Shown piece after piece: positions 18,601 to 26,455 of a stretch of DNA of 56,451 bases (position 1 is its first letter; the number at the start of each line of letters is the position of its first letter). Source of the DNA: Thermoleophilia bacterium (lineage in GTDB: Bacteria; Actinomycetota; Thermoleophilia; Gaiellales; Gaiellaceae); contig JAOUHF010000003.1 in NCBI GenBank assembly GCA_029865325.1, positions 1 to 56,451 on the forward strand. Reading direction: 5' to 3'. The position numbers were made by a program, and so were the translations under genes. The notes under the pieces were generated by a model. It searched no databases. It was given only the letters and a program-made list of their open reading frames with translations, and was not told where the DNA came from.

Positions 18601-18932
18601 GCGGCACGCACCGCCCGCTCCGGGTCGTCTTCGTGCGAGCTAGGCGCCCCGAAAACGGCCATCACGGCGTCGCCGATGAATTTCTCCACGGTTCCTCCGT
18701 AGTGCTCGAGCTCCTCGCGCAAGCGCGCGTGGTAGGGAGCGAGCACAGCGCGGACGTCCTCCGGATCGAGCTGCTCGGAGCGGCTCGTGAAGCCGACGAG
18801 ATCCGCGAAGAGAACGGTGACGACCTTGCGCTCCTCCCGTGCGGGAGCGGCCGGCTGATCGAGCGGCGCCGCGCAGGCAGGACAGAAGCGGAAGCTCTCG
18901 GGGCTCTCCTGTCCGCAGTTGGGGCAGATCAT
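15618..18932 (-). CDS. Class III adenylate/guanylate cyclase with N-terminal zinc ribbon, AAA ATPase and TPR-like region
   Basis: 'MICPNCGQESPESFRFCPACAAPL', 'VTVLFADLVGFTSRSEQLDPEDV', 'KFIGDAVMAVFGAP', 'GVPGMGKSRLVYEL'; N-terminal extension to 19160 overlaps era and is rejected. Confidence 0.88.
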   Translation of the reverse strand: MICPNCGQESPESFRFCPACAAPLDQPAAPAREERKVVTVLFADLVGFTSRSEQLDPEDVRAVLAPYHARLREELEHYGGTVEKFIGDAVMAVFGAPSSHEDDPERAVRAALAIRSWVLDEQEELQVRIGVNTGETIVNLAARPAEGEGMVAGDVVNTAARLQSAAPVNGILVGAQTYEATKSAIDYGDSTPAAAKGKAEPVPAWPVLQARSRFGVDVTQVARTPLIGRDGDLRLLVETLNRVRRERSPQLVTIAGVPGMGKSRLVYELFEEADRDAEIITWRQGRCLSYGEGVSYWALGEVVKAQAGILETDTSEQAREKLHDAVASVGGDHPDWVESHLSPLVGLAPERELADDRRAEAFAAWREFLEALAEQRPLVLVLEDLQWADDGLLDFVDHLVDWAGDVALLVVATARPELLARRPGWGGGKANAVTISLSSLSDEETAQLVHALLERSVLPAEAQAAVLARAGGNPLYAEEFARLFRERGTIDDAAMPESVQGIIAARLDLLTADAKALVQAAAVLGKVFWLGAVAAVSGRERWSVEQELHDLERRELIRRERRGSVEGETEYAFRHLLVRDVAYGQIPRGERAEKHRAAAVWIESLGRPEDNAEMLAHHYVNALELSRAAGLEDADLSEAARRALRTAGDRALALNAWAAAADLFGHAASLWPDDDRDRPELLLSYGSALLHLADDRAGDVLSEAREGLVALGELDRAGRADSLLSAFWWYRGQRDRSSEYLDRALALVAERPPSPDKVFVLNRLASSLAIRSEVDAAIRCGEEALAMAEQLALDDQRILALTSLGIARSRLGDPQGAADMERALELAVSLNSPAAATLYNNLGFNALTEGDVRRDAELRAEALRMARRFGDERSVRFFRGVRVGVEYFAGRWDDCVRHADEFVAECEAGSPHYLEADVRQRRAIVRLAQDDVCGAESDAARALELVREVKDPQLLHHVLSSNIRLNAELNRLDTARALADELLPTVGVGARLDGLIEFAWVADRIGLAGPLRERLGELEPAASLWLKAGREILDGQFEQAAETFDEIGSVPDEAEARLRAGQALLAQGRRAEAGEQFERALAFYQAVGATRYASQCEQAFADTA

Positions 18933-18981
18933 CAGGGGCAAGCGTACGGCGCCGGCGGCCCAGTCGGTCGCGACGGCCCGC

Positions 18982-19842
18982 CTACAGGCCGAAGCGCTCG
19001 AGCATCTGCGGGTCGCGGCGCCACTTCGGCCGCACCTTGACCATGAGCTCGAGGAAGACCGGATGCCCCACGAGCGCTTCCACTTCGGGCCGCGCTCGGG
19101 TGCCGATCTCGCGCACCATCGCGCCGCGCTTGCCGACCAGGATTCCTTTCTGCGACTCACTCTCGACGTAGAGCAGCGCGCGGACGCTCTTTTCCCCGAG
19201 CTCCTCCACCTCGACCGTGAGTGCGTGCGGCACCTCCTCGCGCGTGAGATGGAGCGCCTTCTCGCGAATCACCTCGGCCACCCGCTCTTCGACCGCGAGA
19301 TCGGTGGCCTGCTCGCGACCGAAGTACGCGGGGCCCTCTGGCAGCAGGAACACCAGATCGCTGCGCAACTCGGCCACGCCGTCCCTCGTGATCGCACTCA
19401 CCGGATGGAGCGCGTGGAAGTCTCCGAGGGTTGCAGCGACCTTCATCTGGGAGGCGATGTGACCCAACTTGAGGCGGTCGATCTTGTTCAGCGCGATGAT
19501 CACCGGCTTCTCGAGCCCGAACACCCGACGCGCGACGAAGCGGTCGCCGGCGCCGATGCGCGCCCGAGCATCCACCACGAGGAGTACGGCATCGACGTCG
19601 TCGAACGACGCATCTACGGTCTGCTGCATCCGCTTGGTGAGCGCGTCCATCGGCCGCTGAAATCCCGGGAGATCGACGAGCGCGAGCTGGAAGTCGACGC
19701 CGTTCGCGATGCCGAAGAGACGCCGGCGCGTCGTGTTCGGAACCTTCGACGTGATTGCGATCTTCTCGCCGCAGAGCGCATTGACGAGCGTGGACTTGCC
19801 GACATTCGGGCGGCCCGCGACCGCAACGAAGCCTGATCTCAC
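18982..19842 (-). CDS. era: GTPase Era
   Basis: 'GFVAVAGRPNVGKSTLVNALCGEKIAITSKVPNTTRRR', 'LVDLPGFQ', KH region 'GILVGKRGAMVREIG'; GTG start at 19842. Confidence 0.95.
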   Translation of the reverse strand: MRSGFVAVAGRPNVGKSTLVNALCGEKIAITSKVPNTTRRRLFGIANGVDFQLALVDLPGFQRPMDALTKRMQQTVDASFDDVDAVLLVVDARARIGAGDRFVARRVFGLEKPVIIALNKIDRLKLGHIASQMKVAATLGDFHALHPVSAITRDGVAELRSDLVFLLPEGPAYFGREQATDLAVEERVAEVIREKALHLTREEVPHALTVEVEELGEKSVRALLYVESESQKGILVGKRGAMVREIGTRARPEVEALVGHPVFLELMVKVRPKWRRDPQMLERFGL

Positions 19843-20222
19843 GAGAGGTTCGTGCTGTCGAACGACTCCGGCAGGAGCTCGTCCGGCGTCATCGTCACGA
19901 CCCGGCCGCCGTTGCGGAAGATCACGCGGTCGACGCCCATCTCGCGTGCCATTTGCCGACAGCCGCCACACGGTGAGGCGGTGATCGCGACTGCGACGAA
20001 ATCCCCGGGCCGGTATCCCTCGGCGATCGCTCGCGCAAACGCCGAAGGCTCGGCGCACACGCCGAGGGGGTAGGAAGCGTTCTCGACGTTCACGCCCTCA
20101 ATGATGTGCCCTTCGCGCGTGAGCACCGCGCAACCGACTTGGAAGTTCGAATAGGGAGCGTACGCGTGCGCTGCGACTGCATCGGCCGCTGCGAGCAGTT
20201 CGGCATCGGAGATCGAGCTCAT
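19839..20222 (-). CDS. cdd: Cytidine deaminase
   Basis: 'AYAPYSNFQVGCAVLTREG', 'ENASYPLGVCAEPSAF', 'SPCGGCRQ'. Confidence 0.93.
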   Translation of the reverse strand: MSSISDAELLAAADAVAAHAYAPYSNFQVGCAVLTREGHIIEGVNVENASYPLGVCAEPSAFARAIAEGYRPGDFVAVAITASPCGGCRQMAREMGVDRVIFRNGGRVVTMTPDELLPESFDSTNLS

Positions 20223-20938
20223 CCGAAGGCCTGGAAGAGGAAGAGAGTGACGAGCGCCCCGAGCACAGCGCCGCTCGCCACCTCGGACGTTGAGTGCACA
20301 CCGGTCTCCACGCGAGTTTGAGCCACGAGCAAAGCCATGATGAACGCAACGGAGGAAATCAGGAAGCGGTGAGGCGAGTCGTCGAGGATCAGCGTCACCG
20401 CCATCCAGCCGGCGAACGCGACAGCCGCATGGCCTGACGGCAGCCCGCCGCGAAGCGGCGTACCGCGTCCGGTGTAGGCCTTCACGGCGATGACGATGAT
20501 GACCGTGACGGTAAATGCGACGAGCGTCAGCTCCGCCGGCGCGTCGGAGAGCCGAGTAAGAAAGCGCGAGCTGCGTGTGGCGACTTCGCCCGAGAAGACG
20601 AGGTACCCGACCGCGACAGCGTTGAGCGCGGCGACGAGCACCGCGCCTGCGGCGATGTCCTTCGCGATCTTCGCCAGCGGATCGAACGACGTCGAGGCGA
20701 CGTCCACTGCAGCCTCGACAGCAGTGTTCACGAGCTCGGCCACGAGCACGAACGTGATCGCGAGCAGAAGAACTGCCAGCTCGAGCTTGGTAGCGCCGAA
20801 CCCGACCGCTGCGACGAGGACGACGGCGGCCACAGCGAAGTGGATCCAGAGGTTCCGCTGCGTGCGCATGGCATGCACGATCCCCTCGGTGGCATGATTG
20901 AAGCTCTGGAAGAGCGAGGGGCTGCGATGTCTCTTCAT
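20219..20938 (-). CDS. DgkA-type lipid kinase fused to PAP2-like phosphatase domain
   Basis: DgkA motif 'AELVNTAVEAAVD' in N-half; PAP2-like 'GRGTPLRGGLPSGHAAVAF ... TRVETGVHSTSEV' in C-half. Confidence 0.82.
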   Translation of the reverse strand: MKRHRSPSLFQSFNHATEGIVHAMRTQRNLWIHFAVAAVVLVAAVGFGATKLELAVLLLAITFVLVAELVNTAVEAAVDVASTSFDPLAKIAKDIAAGAVLVAALNAVAVGYLVFSGEVATRSSRFLTRLSDAPAELTLVAFTVTVIIVIAVKAYTGRGTPLRGGLPSGHAAVAFAGWMAVTLILDDSPHRFLISSVAFIMALLVAQTRVETGVHSTSEVASGAVLGALVTLFLFQAFG

Positions 20939-21315
20939 CGCGCCGCGTACCTCTGCTCCCGCGCGGCCATCTCCTCGCCGTGGTCGTACCCGAGCAGGTG
21001 CAGGAGGCCGTGAACGAGCGGGCCGCGCCACTCCGAGCGGACGACCTCGGGGCACAGGACGACGTCGCCCAGCGCCCGCGGCGCGCCTTCCGGTAGCTCG
21101 TCGCGGCCGTCGAGCGGGAACGAGAGGACATCCGTCACCTCGTCGATGCCGAGGTGCTCGCGTTTCAGCGCGCGAATCTCGCCCGGCCCGACGAATCCGA
21201 TCCCGAGCTCTCCGTCGTCGATACCTTCCGCGGCGAGCACGAGTCGCGCAAGATCGGCTGCGGCGCCCTCGTCCGCGGGCAACCCACTTCGGTTCGACGT
21301 CTCGACGACGATCAC
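20935..21315 (-). CDS. ybeY: Endoribonuclease YbeY
   Basis: 'VTDVLSFPLDG', 'LGDVVLCPEV', 'HGLLHLLGYDH'. Confidence 0.94.
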   Translation of the reverse strand: MIVVETSNRSGLPADEGAAADLARLVLAAEGIDDGELGIGFVGPGEIRALKREHLGIDEVTDVLSFPLDGRDELPEGAPRALGDVVLCPEVVRSEWRGPLVHGLLHLLGYDHGEEMAAREQRYAAR

Positions 21316-22271
21316 CGGCGACGGGCCGTGCCGGTCTCCTCGGCATGGCGCTTGTACGCCTCGACGATTCGCTGCACGAGCTTGTGCCGCACGACGTCTT
21401 CGTTTCCGAACTCGACGAACGCGATCGCATCGATTCCCGCGAGGATCTCACGCACCTGGATCAGACCGGATGCCTGCTCATGAGGGAGGTCGACCTGCGT
21501 GACGTCGCCCGTGACGACCATCCTGGAACCGAATCCGAGTCGCGTCAGGAACATCTGCATCTGCTCCGGCGTGGTGTTCTGTGCCTCGTCGAGGACGATG
21601 AACGAGTCGTTCAGCGTGCGCCCCCGCATGAACGCAAGCGGAGCCACCTCGATCGTCCCGCGCTCCATGTACCCGGCGAGACGCTCCGCGTCGAGCATGT
21701 CGTAGAGCGCGTCGTAGAGCGGCCGTAGGTACGGGTCGACCTTGGCGAGGATGTCGCCGGGCAGGAAGCCGAGCCGCTCGCCCGCCTCGACGGCCGGGCG
21801 CGTGAGAATCACGCGTCCCACGGTGCCCTCCGAGAGCGCAGAGACGGCGAGAGCCATCGCGAGGTACGTCTTGCCCGTCCCGGCCGGCCCGATCCCGAAC
21901 GTGACCGTCCCCGCCCGAATGGCATCGACGTAGCGCTTCTGATTCACCGTCTTGGGCGTGATGTTCTTGCCGCGGTGACGCCAGACGACATCGCCGAAGA
22001 CGTCGCGGAGGTCGTCAGCCTGATCGAGTGCGCTCAGTACGGCACCCACCGTGTCGGGGTCGATCTGATGTCCGCCTTCGACGAGCTCGACGAGCTCGTC
22101 GAGAACCGCGCGTGCGGCGGTAACGCGTTCGTCGTCGCCGCCGAGCGTCAGCCTGTTTCCGCGCAGCGCGATCGTGCAGTCGAGCCGCTCGCGCAGCGCA
22201 TCGAGGACGCCGTCCTCGATGCCGGCGAGCTCCGCAGCCACCTCGTTCGAGACGTCGAGCACCTGTTGCAT
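21312..22271 (-). CDS. phoH: PhoH family ATPase
   Basis: 'KNITPKTVNQKRYVDAIR', 'GIGPAGTGKTYLAMA', 'ILTRPAVEAGERLGFLPGD', 'FIVLDEAQNTTPEQMQMFLTRLG'. Confidence 0.95.
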   Translation of the reverse strand: MQQVLDVSNEVAAELAGIEDGVLDALRERLDCTIALRGNRLTLGGDDERVTAARAVLDELVELVEGGHQIDPDTVGAVLSALDQADDLRDVFGDVVWRHRGKNITPKTVNQKRYVDAIRAGTVTFGIGPAGTGKTYLAMALAVSALSEGTVGRVILTRPAVEAGERLGFLPGDILAKVDPYLRPLYDALYDMLDAERLAGYMERGTIEVAPLAFMRGRTLNDSFIVLDEAQNTTPEQMQMFLTRLGFGSRMVVTGDVTQVDLPHEQASGLIQVREILAGIDAIAFVEFGNEDVVRHKLVQRIVEAYKRHAEETGTARRR

Positions 22272-22301
22272 CAGGCGCAGTGTAGGCAGGCGATCAGGCC
22301 A

Positions 22302-22386
22302 GCCTGACGCCGCAGGGGCGTCGTCAGCCGGTCGCGGAGGCCGGCTTCGCCGGTCGGGAGCGACCCGGCGGCCTGCGGCGTCAGGC
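22302..22386. repeat. Long nested inverted repeat between yqeY and phoH
   Basis: Outer perfect 15-bp arms GCCTGACGCCGCAGG (22302-22316) and CCTGCGGCGTCAGGC (22372-22386); inner stems at 22327-22335/22360-22369 and 22339-22355. Confidence 0.7.
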
Positions 22387-22824
22387 CAGCTTTTCCTTCA
22401 CGAGCTGACTGACCATCGAGCCGTCAGCACGTCCCGAGACCTGGTGCATGACGCCCGCCATGACCCGTCCCATGTCGCGGATGTTCGTGGCGCCGACTTC
22501 GGAGATGACGTCGTCGATGATCTCCTCTATCTCCTCCTCGGAGAGAGGTTCGGGCATGAACTCCTCGAGGATCTCGAGCTCGTACTCCTCGTCTTCGGCT
22601 TGCTCCTCGCGACCCGCGGCGTGAAACGCCTCCGCCGCCTCGAGCCGGCGTTTGCGCTCGCGCTGAAGCACTTGCAGCTCTTCATCGTCCGAGAGGGGGC
22701 GCTGGAGCTCCTTCTGCGCGCCCTGCAGCGAGTTGAGAACCAGGCTGAGCGCGTCGCGGCGATCCTCGTCGCGCGCGAGCCGTGCCGCCTTCAGCTCCTC
22801 TTCGATCCGCGTGATCAGGCTCAT
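22381..22824 (-). CDS. yqeY: GatB/YqeY domain protein
   Basis: 'DEDRRDALSLVLNSLQGAQKELQRPLSDDEELQVLQRERKRRLEAAEAF', 'GRVMAGVM'. Confidence 0.92.
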   Translation of the reverse strand: MSLITRIEEELKAARLARDEDRRDALSLVLNSLQGAQKELQRPLSDDEELQVLQRERKRRLEAAEAFHAAGREEQAEDEEYELEILEEFMPEPLSEEEIEEIIDDVISEVGATNIRDMGRVMAGVMHQVSGRADGSMVSQLVKEKLA

Positions 22825-23183
22825 GCTGTCTCCCGGAGAGCGCGAGCGATTCGCTCCGCGTCAGGGCGGCCCCCAAGGACATGCCAGTGGAGGTGAAAGA
22901 TCGTCTGGCCGGCGCCGGCTCCGACGTTCACGAGCACACGGTAGTCCTCGAGCCCGGCGGCTTGGGCCGTCTCCGACACGAAGCGGAGCATCCGCGCCGC
23001 CTCGTCGTCGGGGAATGCGGCGACCTCCTTGAAGGTGTCGACGTGCCGTTTGGGGAGCACGAGCAGGTGCGTCTCGGCGATCGGGTTGATGTCACGAACA
23101 GCAACGAAGCCGTCGGCGCTGTGCACGTGATCGCCCTCGGCGACCAGCCGACAGAAGAGGCAATCCTCACGCGGCGACGGCAA
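22821..23183 (-). CDS. HIT family nucleotide-binding protein
   Basis: 'EDCLFCRLVAEGD', 'ETHLLVLPKRHVDTFKEV', 'QTIFHLHWHVLGGR'; exact start uncertain. Confidence 0.9.
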   Translation of the reverse strand: MPSPREDCLFCRLVAEGDHVHSADGFVAVRDINPIAETHLLVLPKRHVDTFKEVAAFPDDEAARMLRFVSETAQAAGLEDYRVLVNVGAGAGQTIFHLHWHVLGGRPDAERIARALRETA

Positions 23184-24366
23184 GGATACCCTCCTCCGAG
23201 AGCGCGATGGCGCGAGCGTCCACGAGCTGTCCGACCGCTGCGTCGAGAAGCCAGGGCGTGTAGTCGTCGCCGTAGCCCCGGCCAGGCCGGTCGACGAGAA
23301 CGCGATCGGTAGTCCCGACCTTCGACCTCCAACGCCGACGGCAAAGCTCGTCCGAGAGCGCACGCAGCAGCGCGCCTCGCTCCTTCTTCACGCGGGCCGG
23401 AACGGAGTCGGCGAAGGCCGTCTGCGTACCGGGCCGCGGCGAATACGGAAACACGTGAACCTTCGTGATCCCGGATCGCTCGACGAGCTCCAGCGTGCGG
23501 CCGAATGCGTCCTCGTCCTCCCCGGGGAAGCCTACGATGACGTCGGCGGTGAGGTTGAACTCGCCAAGCGGCTCGAGCTTCGCGAGGTACTGCGCGGCCG
23601 TGTAACGGCGGCCCATCGAGCGGAGGACGGTGTCGTCGCCGGATTGCAGCGGGACGTGAAGGTGGGCGGAAGCTGCCGGTGTCTCGCGGAGAGCGGTGAC
23701 GAGCTCGTCCGTCAGATGGTTCACCTCGATCGACGAGAGTCGGAGACGCTCGACCCCGGGAATGGCACCTGCCTCGCGGATGAGGCGCGGAAGCGTGAAT
23801 CCCGCCTCGCGGTCGCGGAAGCACCCGAGGTTGACGCCGGTCAGGACGATCTCCCGATGCCCCTGGTCGGCGCGTCGCGCAATCTCGCGGAGTACCGCGT
23901 CTGCGCGGCGGCTCCGCGTGCCGCCCCGCACGAGCGGGATCACACAGAAGGCGCACGAGAACGAGCAGCCGTCCTGGATCTTCACGAACGCGCGCGTCCG
24001 CTCCAGGCGCGCTTCGGCCCGCACACACGCGATCGCCCCCACATCGCCGGCGATCGCCGCCGGCGTCTCCTCGCTGGAGCGTCGGACGACACTCACGTTT
24101 TCGGGCATACCGCCGAACGCCCCCTCGAGGCGCGCGCCGCAGCCGGTCGCGTACACCCGACCGTGCGATCGGGCAGCGCGCGAGACAGCCTGCCGGGACT
24201 TCGAGACGGCTTCGTTCGTCACACAGCAGGTATTGACGACAGCAATGTCGGCTGTGTTTGGTGTCTCGACCTCGACGTGGCCGTCCGAGAACAGCTGCTC
24301 GCGCACGGTGTGGGCATCCGTATAGGAGACCTTGCAGCCCAGGAAGCGCACCGAGAAAGTCGCCAT
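23167..24366 (-). CDS. mtaB: MtaB-like tRNA methylthiotransferase (radical SAM)
   Basis: 'FLGCKVSYTDAHTV', 'VVNTCCVTNEAVSKSRQ', 'KIQDGCSFSCAFCVIPLVRG', 'VIVGFPGEDEDAF'. Confidence 0.92.
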   Translation of the reverse strand: MATFSVRFLGCKVSYTDAHTVREQLFSDGHVEVETPNTADIAVVNTCCVTNEAVSKSRQAVSRAARSHGRVYATGCGARLEGAFGGMPENVSVVRRSSEETPAAIAGDVGAIACVRAEARLERTRAFVKIQDGCSFSCAFCVIPLVRGGTRSRRADAVLREIARRADQGHREIVLTGVNLGCFRDREAGFTLPRLIREAGAIPGVERLRLSSIEVNHLTDELVTALRETPAASAHLHVPLQSGDDTVLRSMGRRYTAAQYLAKLEPLGEFNLTADVIVGFPGEDEDAFGRTLELVERSGITKVHVFPYSPRPGTQTAFADSVPARVKKERGALLRALSDELCRRRWRSKVGTTDRVLVDRPGRGYGDDYTPWLLDAAVGQLVDARAIALSEEGILAVAA

Positions 24367-24436
24367 CGAGGCGTCAAGCTTAGTGCGCCTGGCCCCAACA
24401 CACAGTGCAGCCCGATCTCGCCGCCGCCGAGCCGCC

Positions 24437-24457
24437 CTTGTAACAACTTGTAACTTG
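24437..24457. promoter_or_regulatory. 21-bp symmetric motif, copy 1 (CTTGTAACAACTTGTAACTTG)
   Basis: Matches C-WW-GTWACAACTTGTWAC-WW-G. Confidence 0.6.
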
Positions 24458-24513
24458 AGATCGAGCCCCTCGACAAGCCCAGTGGGAGCTAGAGATCCGC
24501 GCGCGCCTGCTTC

Positions 24514-24534
24514 CTAGTAACAACTTGTTACAAG
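24514..24534. promoter_or_regulatory. 21-bp symmetric motif, copy 2 (CTAGTAACAACTTGTTACAAG), overlapping the prmA 3' end
   Basis: Matches the same consensus; includes a perfect GTAACAA-C-TTGTTAC palindrome. Confidence 0.6.
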
Positions 24535-25266
24535 GCGCTCGCGGGGCTCGTCCGTAGCAACGAGAACGTGGGCTGCCCACCCTTCGAGCTCGAGAGCGCG
24601 CGCCACCGTCCATCCGTCCGCACGAGGTCGTTCGCCGGCGAGGTAGCCCGCGGTGACGATCGTGCTGGACAGCCGGCGCGCGAGCAGAGCCTCGACCACT
24701 GCGAGCTCGATGTTGGCAACCATCACGTCAGTCGCCGGCACGGCGTCGCGGAAGACGTCCAGCCCGTGCACGGCAACCGCCACGCGGTTTCGGCGGACGG
24801 TTTCTCGGGCAACCTCGACGGCGACGGGATTGTTGTCCACCGCGATGACCGGACGGAACCCGAGACGCACGGCAGCGACCGCGATCACACCCGAGCCGCA
24901 GCCGGCATCCAGCAGGGCTCCACGCTCGAGCCCTGCGAGCAGCTCGATGCAGGCGCGGGTCGTCGGGTGCGCACCCGTCCCGAACGCACGGCCGGGATCG
25001 ACGACGACGGCCTGCTCGTCACTCGGTGGCTGCTCCCAGGGCGGGCCGATCCAGAGTCCGCCGACACGCACGGGGTGGTGGAAGTCACGCCATCGATCCG
25101 CCCAGCCATCTTCGACCGAGAGTGCGGAGACCTCAGCGAAGACCTTCCGCATCCTCTCCTCGCCGGCGCTGTCGGTGTACGCGGCGAGCTCGATCCAGCC
25201 GGGGCCTTCGACCTCTTCGAATCCGCCGGGGACGAGCTCGAGCATGTGAGCGCGCGCGATCTCCAC
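24514..25266 (-). CDS. prmA: Ribosomal protein L11 methyltransferase
   Basis: 'VVVDPGRAFGTGAHPTTRACIELL', 'LLDAGCGSGVIAVAA', 'VMVANIEL'. Confidence 0.92.
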   Translation of the reverse strand: MEIARAHMLELVPGGFEEVEGPGWIELAAYTDSAGEERMRKVFAEVSALSVEDGWADRWRDFHHPVRVGGLWIGPPWEQPPSDEQAVVVDPGRAFGTGAHPTTRACIELLAGLERGALLDAGCGSGVIAVAAVRLGFRPVIAVDNNPVAVEVARETVRRNRVAVAVHGLDVFRDAVPATDVMVANIELAVVEALLARRLSSTIVTAGYLAGERPRADGWTVARALELEGWAAHVLVATDEPRERLVTSCY

Positions 25267-25310
25267 CTCGGCGTCCGGCGCCCTCGTCGCAACGCGGCGG
25301 ATCTCGGCGC

Positions 25311-26447
25311 TCAGCGAAGCGCGCTCTTCAGACGGTGGAAGAACCCCTCGTCCTCGTCGCCCTGCGGGGCGTACGCCTCCGGTCCCACCTTGGCGTCGAC
25401 ATCCTCGAGAAGGCTGCGCTGCTCGGCTGTCAGATGCGTCGGCACCGCGACGTCGAGCCTGACGTACAGGTCACCTCGGCGCGACCCTCGGAGAGACGGC
25501 ATGCCCTGACCCCTGATCGCACGAACCTCGCCGGGCTGGGCGCCGGCGCGAACGTCGAGATCGATATCGCCCGCGGGAGTCGCGACCTTCGTCGTGGTTC
25601 CGAGCGCGGCGTCGGTCATCGTCACACGCACCGCGGTGTGAAGATCGTCGCCGTCCCGCACGAATCGCGAATCGGGTCGGATGCGCACGACGACGAACGC
25701 GTTGCCTCGATCGGTGCTCCGAAATCCAGCGTGGCCCTCGCCGCGGACGCGAATCTGTTGCCCGTCGTGGATCCCTCTTGGAACGTCGACCTCGAGCTTG
25801 CGGCCGAGAACGACGCGGCCGTCACCACGACACTGACTGCACGGATGCTCGAGAACCTCACCGACGCCGCCGCAGTCCGGGCACGCGCGCTGCTGGACGA
25901 ATTGGCCGAAGATGTTCTGGGAGACGCTCCGCACGACACCGGCGCCCGAGCAGGTGCGACACGTGCTCGACCCCGTGCCCGGCTCGGCTCCGCTTGCCGC
26001 ACAGTGATCGCACGGGAGCGCAACGTCGAGCGGCACCGAGACGCTGAGCCCGGTGAAAGCGTCCTCGAGGTCGATCTCGACTACGGCCTGAAGATCGCCC
26101 CCGCGCTGCGAACGCTGTCGCGACCCCCCGGTTCCACCCAAGAGATCGTCTCCGAAGAACGCCGCGAACACGTCGGTGAGATTCCCGAAGTCGGCGTACA
26201 TCGGCTCGAACCCACCGTTCTTCAGACCTGCCTTCCCGAAGCGGTCGTATGTCGCTCGGCGCTCGGAGTCAGAGAGCACCTCGTACGCCTCGACGATCTC
26301 TTTGAAGCGCGTGTCAGCGTCGGGGGCGGTCGAGACGTCGGGATGAAGCTCACGGGCGAGCGTACGAAACGCGCGCTTGATGTCGGCATCGCTCGCGTCG
26401 CGAGAGACGCCCAGAACGTCGTAGTACTCGCTCTCGATAGTGGCCAT
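25311..26447 (-). CDS. dnaJ: Chaperone DnaJ
   Basis: J domain 'YYDVLGVSRDASDADIKRAFRTLARELHPD'; CxxCxGxG-type zinc region. Confidence 0.96.
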   Translation of the reverse strand: MATIESEYYDVLGVSRDASDADIKRAFRTLARELHPDVSTAPDADTRFKEIVEAYEVLSDSERRATYDRFGKAGLKNGGFEPMYADFGNLTDVFAAFFGDDLLGGTGGSRQRSQRGGDLQAVVEIDLEDAFTGLSVSVPLDVALPCDHCAASGAEPGTGSSTCRTCSGAGVVRSVSQNIFGQFVQQRACPDCGGVGEVLEHPCSQCRGDGRVVLGRKLEVDVPRGIHDGQQIRVRGEGHAGFRSTDRGNAFVVVRIRPDSRFVRDGDDLHTAVRVTMTDAALGTTTKVATPAGDIDLDVRAGAQPGEVRAIRGQGMPSLRGSRRGDLYVRLDVAVPTHLTAEQRSLLEDVDAKVGPEAYAPQGDEDEGFFHRLKSALR

Positions 26448-26455
26448 CGCGCGGT

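Noticed and set aside
18933-19160. N-terminal extension of the cyclase ORF
   Set aside because: Overlaps the era coding region; a clean ATG with a zinc-ribbon N-terminus occurs at 18932.
19839-20222. Cytidine deaminase as part of a nucleoside-to-BMC pathway
   Set aside because: It sits in the conserved ybeY-dgk-cdd-era housekeeping block and not in the BMC operon; no direct link seen.
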